A DNA stretch of 44,712 bases, from NCBI GenBank assembly GCA_963974595.1, contig CAXBDA010000024.1, positions 1 to 44,712 on the forward strand, read 5' to 3'. The position numbers and the translations under genes are program-made. Shown piece by piece: positions 41,446 to 44,712 of the stretch. The notes below the pieces were generated by a model, which did not search any database, had not been told where the DNA came from, and saw only the letters and a list, made by a program, of their open reading frames with translations. The DNA is from PZPK01 sp963974595 (GTDB lineage Bacteria > Pseudomonadota > Gammaproteobacteria > Pseudomonadales > Oleiphilaceae). Numbering within the stretch: the stretch's first letter is position 1; each line of letters opens with the position of its first letter.

Positions 41446-42213
41446 ATGGACTATTTTTTTGAACAAATATTGCTTTTTTTCATTTCGATCATAGCAAATG
41501 GTTTAAGTGCGATGGCGGGTGGAGGCGCTGGCTTGCTGCAATTCCCAGCCTTATTATTTCTGGGGCTTAGTTTCTCTGTTGCCTTAGTGACCCATAAGGT
41601 GGCGAGTGTCGCCTTGGGTGTAGGAGCCACATTTAGGCATATTAGAGAAAAACGGCTCAGTTGGAAGTTTGCTGTTCATATTTTGATATTTGGCCTGCCA
41701 GGCGTCATTTTAGGTGCCTTGATGATATTGTCTGTGCCGGATGATCTGGCAAAGATGGCCTTAGGCACGCTGACTATTGGTTTGGGTCTATATTCATGGT
41801 TTCAGCCAGAGCTTGGTCTTCATGCAAAGCCGAGAATCTTCTCTGCATTACAATGGTTGGTCGGTGGTTTTGTTTTATTTCTGATCGGGGTATTAAATGG
41901 TTCTATTACCTCTGGAACAGGTTTGTTTGTAACGCTTTGGTTAGTTAGGTGGTACGGTCTGGATTACCAGAGAGCGGTTGCCTATACCTTGATTTTAGTG
42001 GGCATGATCTGGAATGGTATGGGAGCCATTACCTTAGCAACACAGTCACCTGTAAAGTGGGAGTGGGTGTTACCGCTGGTACTCGGTGCACTTTTAGGGG
42101 GATATTTGGGGGCTCACCTTTCTTTGGCGAAGGGCAATAAATTGGTGAAGCGCTGTTTTGAGATGGTGACCATTTTAGTGGGCTTATCATTATTGATTGA
42201 TAGCGGCATCTAA
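41446..42213 (+). CDS. TauE/SafE-family membrane permease
   Basis: A 255-residue inner-membrane protein with about eight helices. The family hallmarks are the glycine-rich N-terminal segment NGLSAMAGGGAGLLQFPALL with VTHKVASVALGVGATFRHI, and the mirrored second half NGSITSGTGLFVTLWLVRW and GALLGGYLGAHLSLAKG. TauE/SafE proteins export or import sulfonates, sulfite or organic anions; the substrate here cannot be told. It stands alone between two minus-strand genes. Confidence 0.88.
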   Translation: MDYFFEQILLFFISIIANGLSAMAGGGAGLLQFPALLFLGLSFSVALVTHKVASVALGVGATFRHIREKRLSWKFAVHILIFGLPGVILGALMILSVPDDLAKMALGTLTIGLGLYSWFQPELGLHAKPRIFSALQWLVGGFVLFLIGVLNGSITSGTGLFVTLWLVRWYGLDYQRAVAYTLILVGMIWNGMGAITLATQSPVKWEWVLPLVLGALLGGYLGAHLSLAKGNKLVKRCFEMVTILVGLSLLIDSGI

Positions 42214-42261
42214 CCTGTCTTCAAGCGAGATGCCGTAGTTGAGTAAAGGGTTCAGAAATGA

Positions 42262-42924
42262 TTAAACGATACCGTACTGTGAACGATACAGCGAAATTGC
42301 ATCTGCATACCGGGATAAACTTGCATCATCCTGAATGTAGTCTAATACTTGAGTTAAGTTAACGATGCTAAGTACAGGAATATTGAAGTCCCGTTCGACT
42401 TCCTGAATTGCAGAGAGTTCACCTTTACCTTTTTCTTGGCGATCCAGAGCGATAATGACACCTGCAGGTTCTGCACCAGCAGCCTGAATAATATCAATGA
42501 CTTCACGTATGGCCGTTCCTGCAGTAATGACATCGTCAATTATCATGACTTTGCCAGATAAGGGGGCGCCAACTAAAGTGCCACCTTCGCCGTGATTTTT
42601 TGCTTCTTTACGATTAAAAGCGAAAGGAATATTTTTTTGATGAAGTGATGAAAGGCTAACGGCGGTGGCCGTGCCCAGTGGAATACCTTTGTAAGCAGGA
42701 CCAAACAGAACATCGTAAGGTATGGCAGAATCAACAAGTGTTTGCGCATAAAATGCGCCTAAATTCGCTAAGGATAAGCCATCATTGAATAAACCCGCAT
42801 TAAAAAAATAAGGGCTGACTCGGCCTGACTTCAGGGTAAATTCACCAAACTTAAGGACGTTCTTTTGGATGGCGAAACGAATAAAATCGCGTTGGTGTGA
42901 CTTTAAAATAGAGTTGTCGAGCAT
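42262..42924 (-). CDS. pyrE: Orotate phosphoribosyltransferase
   Basis: Makes OMP from orotate and PRPP in pyrimidine synthesis. The 220 residues are of normal length. FGEFTLKSGRVSPYFFNAGL at the N-terminus, GPAYKGIPLGTATAVSL, FNRKEAKNHGEGGTLVG with the catalytic lysine loop, and the PRPP motif VMIIDDVITAGTAIREVI are clear. It is divergent from crc, with 93 bases between the start codons, and rph is close by, as in Pseudomonas. Confidence 0.96.
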   Translation of the reverse strand: MLDNSILKSHQRDFIRFAIQKNVLKFGEFTLKSGRVSPYFFNAGLFNDGLSLANLGAFYAQTLVDSAIPYDVLFGPAYKGIPLGTATAVSLSSLHQKNIPFAFNRKEAKNHGEGGTLVGAPLSGKVMIIDDVITAGTAIREVIDIIQAAGAEPAGVIIALDRQEKGKGELSAIQEVERDFNIPVLSIVNLTQVLDYIQDDASLSRYADAISLYRSQYGIV

Positions 42925-43017
42925 TGCTTGCGCCTAAATTATCAAATATTACAGTGTTTTTCTTTTCAAAAAATGTGAAACAAGTATCATACCACGCAAA
43001 TTAGTGAAGAGGCAGTT

Positions 43018-43791
43018 ATGCGAGTAGTATCAATTAATGTAAACGGCTTAAAACGGGCGGCTGAGCTTGGTTTTTTTGATTGGATGCGTGAAATCGATGC
43101 CGATGTGGTATGTGTTCAAGATCTACAAGGTAAGATTTACGACTTTGATGATGAAATATATCATCCCGAAGGCTATCAGGCATATTTTATCGATGCTGAA
43201 AACCCAGAAGATGGGGGGGTAGGGATTTATACCAAACATTTCCCAAAAGCCATCATGTATGGTTTTGCCTATGGCCCTGCGGATTCAGAAGGTCGGTTTA
43301 TTCAGGCCGATTTTGAAAATGTCAGTGTTGCTTCCATGCTTGCTCCAAGCGCATTAGGCAAGCCTGAAAAACAAGCGGACAAAGACGCCTTTCAAGACGC
43401 CTTTCTAGGGCACCTGGAAAAAACCCTTCGCAAAAGACGCCAGTTTATTTTTGCGGGAAGTTTTAATTCAGCACACTTAGTGATGGATGCCAGCAAAAAA
43501 TACCACGAGCTAGACGTCAGTGGCTTTAAAGCGCATGAGCGGGAATGGTTCGATACGGTATTTGATGACTTTGGTTATATTGATGCGTTCAGACAAATTA
43601 ACGTCCAAAAAAATCAATATACCTGGTGGCCAGAATGGGCAAAAGGCTGGCGTAAACATTCAGGTTGGCGGACTGATTACCAAATCACCACGCAATTAAT
43701 GAAAAACTTGATTGAAGATGGTTTTATTGATGAAGATACCCGTTTCTCTGATCATGCTCCCGTGGTGATGGACTACGATATTTTTATGTAA
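43018..43791 (+). CDS. crc: Crc, catalytically degenerate exonuclease III family protein
   Basis: A 257-residue member of the ExoIII/AP-endonuclease family. The fold motifs are kept (SINVNGLKRA at the N-terminus, WRTDYQIT, RFSDHAPVVMDYD at the end), but active-site residues are changed. The metal Glu of LQETK is D35 in VQDLQGK, the Asp of GDFN is S148 in AGSFNSAH, and no Tyr is seen in the VSVASMLAPSA segment. Pseudomonas Crc has the same kinds of change, is not a nuclease, and helps Hfq repress translation of catabolic mRNAs. Position between pyrE and rph supports Crc over xthA. An RNA-regulatory role here is inference. Confidence 0.85.
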   Translation: MRVVSINVNGLKRAAELGFFDWMREIDADVVCVQDLQGKIYDFDDEIYHPEGYQAYFIDAENPEDGGVGIYTKHFPKAIMYGFAYGPADSEGRFIQADFENVSVASMLAPSALGKPEKQADKDAFQDAFLGHLEKTLRKRRQFIFAGSFNSAHLVMDASKKYHELDVSGFKAHEREWFDTVFDDFGYIDAFRQINVQKNQYTWWPEWAKGWRKHSGWRTDYQITTQLMKNLIEDGFIDEDTRFSDHAPVVMDYDIFM

Positions 43792-43801
43792 ACAAGAGAT
43801 A

Positions 43802-43895
43802 GTGTGGACACATAGGTCCGCCCCTACAAAATATTGTGTTTGATGGACATTAAATATTCCATCTAAGGTGTAGGGGCAGGCCCGTGTGTCTGCCC
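43802..43895. repeat. Imperfect palindromic element between crc and rph
   Basis: Terminal arms at 43802-43828 and 43869-43895 are inverted copies matching at about 19 of 27 positions; the inner 8 bp (CCCCTACA / TGTAGGGG) are perfect. The AT-rich centre has a smaller inverted repeat, GATGGA / TCCATC. It fills the gap between two convergent genes. It may be a bidirectional terminator, a MITE, or another dispersed repeat. Confidence 0.75.
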
Positions 43896-43902
43896 TTTAT
43901 AT

Positions 43903-44619
43903 CTATTTAGCTAAAGCCGCTTCTTGTAATTCAAAAATCTCTTTCAAGCCTTTCTTAGCAAGATCAAGCATGGCATTAAACTCTTCTTGATCAAACGCCT
44001 CTTCTTCTGCTGTTCCCTGGACTTCAATAAACTTACCTGCATCGTTCATCACTACGTTCATATCTGTTTCAGCTGCAGAATCTTCAGGGTAGTCTAGATC
44101 AAGCACCGGTGTACCTTTGTATATACCCACAGAGACAGCAGCAACTTTTTGCTTAAGAGGCAGGCTTTTCAGCTTGCCGGAATCAACCAGGCTTTGAAGT
44201 GCATCGACCAGTGCAACGCAACCGCCAGTAATAGAAGCAGTTCGAGTTCCACCATCGGCTTGAATAACATCACAATCGATTTGGATTGAGCGTTCACCAA
44301 GTGCTTTCATATCGACAGCAGCGCGCAAAGAACGGCCAATTAAGCGTTGTATCTCAATGGTTCGACCTGTTTGTTTGCCTCTCGCGGCTTCACGGTTCAT
44401 ACGAGAACCCGTAGAACGAGGTAACATGCCATACTCAGCTGTGACCCAACCTTTTCCCGTACCTTTCAGGAAGGGCGGTGTTTTTTCATCAATACTGGCA
44501 GTACAAATGACCTTGGTATCACCAAATTCGACTAGCACAGAGCCTTCAGCATGTTTGGTGAATTGGCGAGTAATTTTAATATCGCGAGATTGGTCAAGTT
44601 GGCGTCCACTAGGTCTCAT
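43903..44619 (-). CDS. rph: Ribonuclease PH
   Basis: Phosphorolytic 3'-5' exoribonuclease that trims tRNA and degrades structured RNA. It has 238 residues. MRPSGRQLDQSRDIKITRQF, GSVLVEFGDTKVICTASI, VTAEYGMLPRSTGSRMNREA, RTIEIQRLIGRSLRAAVD, DCDVIQADGGTRTASITGG and LDLDYPEDSAAETDMNVVMN cover the catalytic and phosphate-binding sites. It is convergent with crc; a tandem 15-bp repeat lies just upstream of its start. Confidence 0.96.
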   Translation of the reverse strand: MRPSGRQLDQSRDIKITRQFTKHAEGSVLVEFGDTKVICTASIDEKTPPFLKGTGKGWVTAEYGMLPRSTGSRMNREAARGKQTGRTIEIQRLIGRSLRAAVDMKALGERSIQIDCDVIQADGGTRTASITGGCVALVDALQSLVDSGKLKSLPLKQKVAAVSVGIYKGTPVLDLDYPEDSAAETDMNVVMNDAGKFIEVQGTAEEEAFDQEEFNAMLDLAKKGLKEIFELQEAALAK

Positions 44620-44652
44620 TTGCTTATCCTATAAAATATGAGTAAAAACGAT

Positions 44653-44712
44653 CGGTGTAAAACTATCAGTGCTAAAACTATCAGTGCTAAAACTATCAGT
44701 GCTAAAACTATC
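44653..44712 (+). repeat. 15-bp tandem repeat array upstream of rph, cut by window edge
   Basis: AGTGCTAAAACTATC occurs three times in perfect tandem (44668-44682, 44683-44697, 44698-44712), preceded by a diverged copy CGGTGTAAAACTATC (44653-44667). The array begins 34 bases from the rph start codon and runs off the window, so the copy number is unknown. Confidence 0.93.

Noticed and set aside
44653..44712. CRISPR array
   Set aside because: The 15-bp units are directly adjacent with no spacers; it is a simple tandem repeat.

Overview
The window looks like a chromosomal segment of a marine-type, moderately AT-rich gammaproteobacterium. The evidence is the gene content and order: ErpA, CysZ, UbiC/UbiA, TmcA, PhoB/PhoR, and an rph-crc-pyrE neighbourhood of the Pseudomonas type. 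It also has PanP instead of PanD, a rubredoxin/rubredoxin-reductase pair, and an envelope-protein cluster that I recall from Vibrio and Shewanella. The overall feel is of the Methylophaga/Cycloclasticus part of the class, but that is inference from memory, not a search. No phage, transposase, CRISPR array, rRNA or tRNA was seen. Almost everything is core metabolism or envelope biology.

Layout. 1-554: tail of a pseudopilin with a 12-proline run. 570-5552 (minus): plsC, a ClC-type chloride protein, hemJ, thiE and hemL, with the last four tightly packed (heme and thiamine synthesis). 5818-8626 (plus): argC, a coiled-coil membrane protein (DUF6776 type), bactofilin and erpA. 8616-10796 (minus): tmcA. 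10970-17017 (plus): a small anchored SurA-N-like protein, then a five-gene exported or lipoprotein cluster (COG3014 lipoprotein, YcfL, LpoB-like, DUF6844-like, FlgT/CsgG-like). 17145-18809: panP. 18862-21713 (minus): two small unknowns, tesB, rubredoxin reductase, and a 54-residue rubredoxin. 21920-26213 (plus): hpt-ubiC-ubiA, then phoB-phoR with a clear Pho box.

The second half continues with cysZ (minus), a VanZ-like protein, mscS and a YbaK-like deacylase (plus), and a DegQ-type protease (minus). A UbiH/COQ6-family hydroxylase and hinT follow (plus). Next come an HD-GYP protein, trpC, trpD, trpG and trpE (minus), then an exported lamin-tail-like protein with a PEP-CTERM-like tail (plus). 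The window closes with rpe (minus), a DUF3530 protein (plus), a DUF4124-like protein (minus), a TauE/SafE permease (plus), pyrE (minus), crc (plus) and rph (minus).

The least understood functional unit is 11609-17017: three lipoproteins followed by two signal-peptide proteins, two of the five sharing the TolB-N/CsgG/LpoB type of fold. It is the best candidate here for an undescribed envelope machine. Non-coding points worth attention are a 19-bp palindrome in front of rubredoxin, a Pho box in front of phoB, and 15-bp-period tandem repeats 5' of four separate genes. There is also a roughly 90-bp imperfect palindromic element between crc and rph, and a factor-independent terminator lying inside the open reading frame of the pseudopilin.
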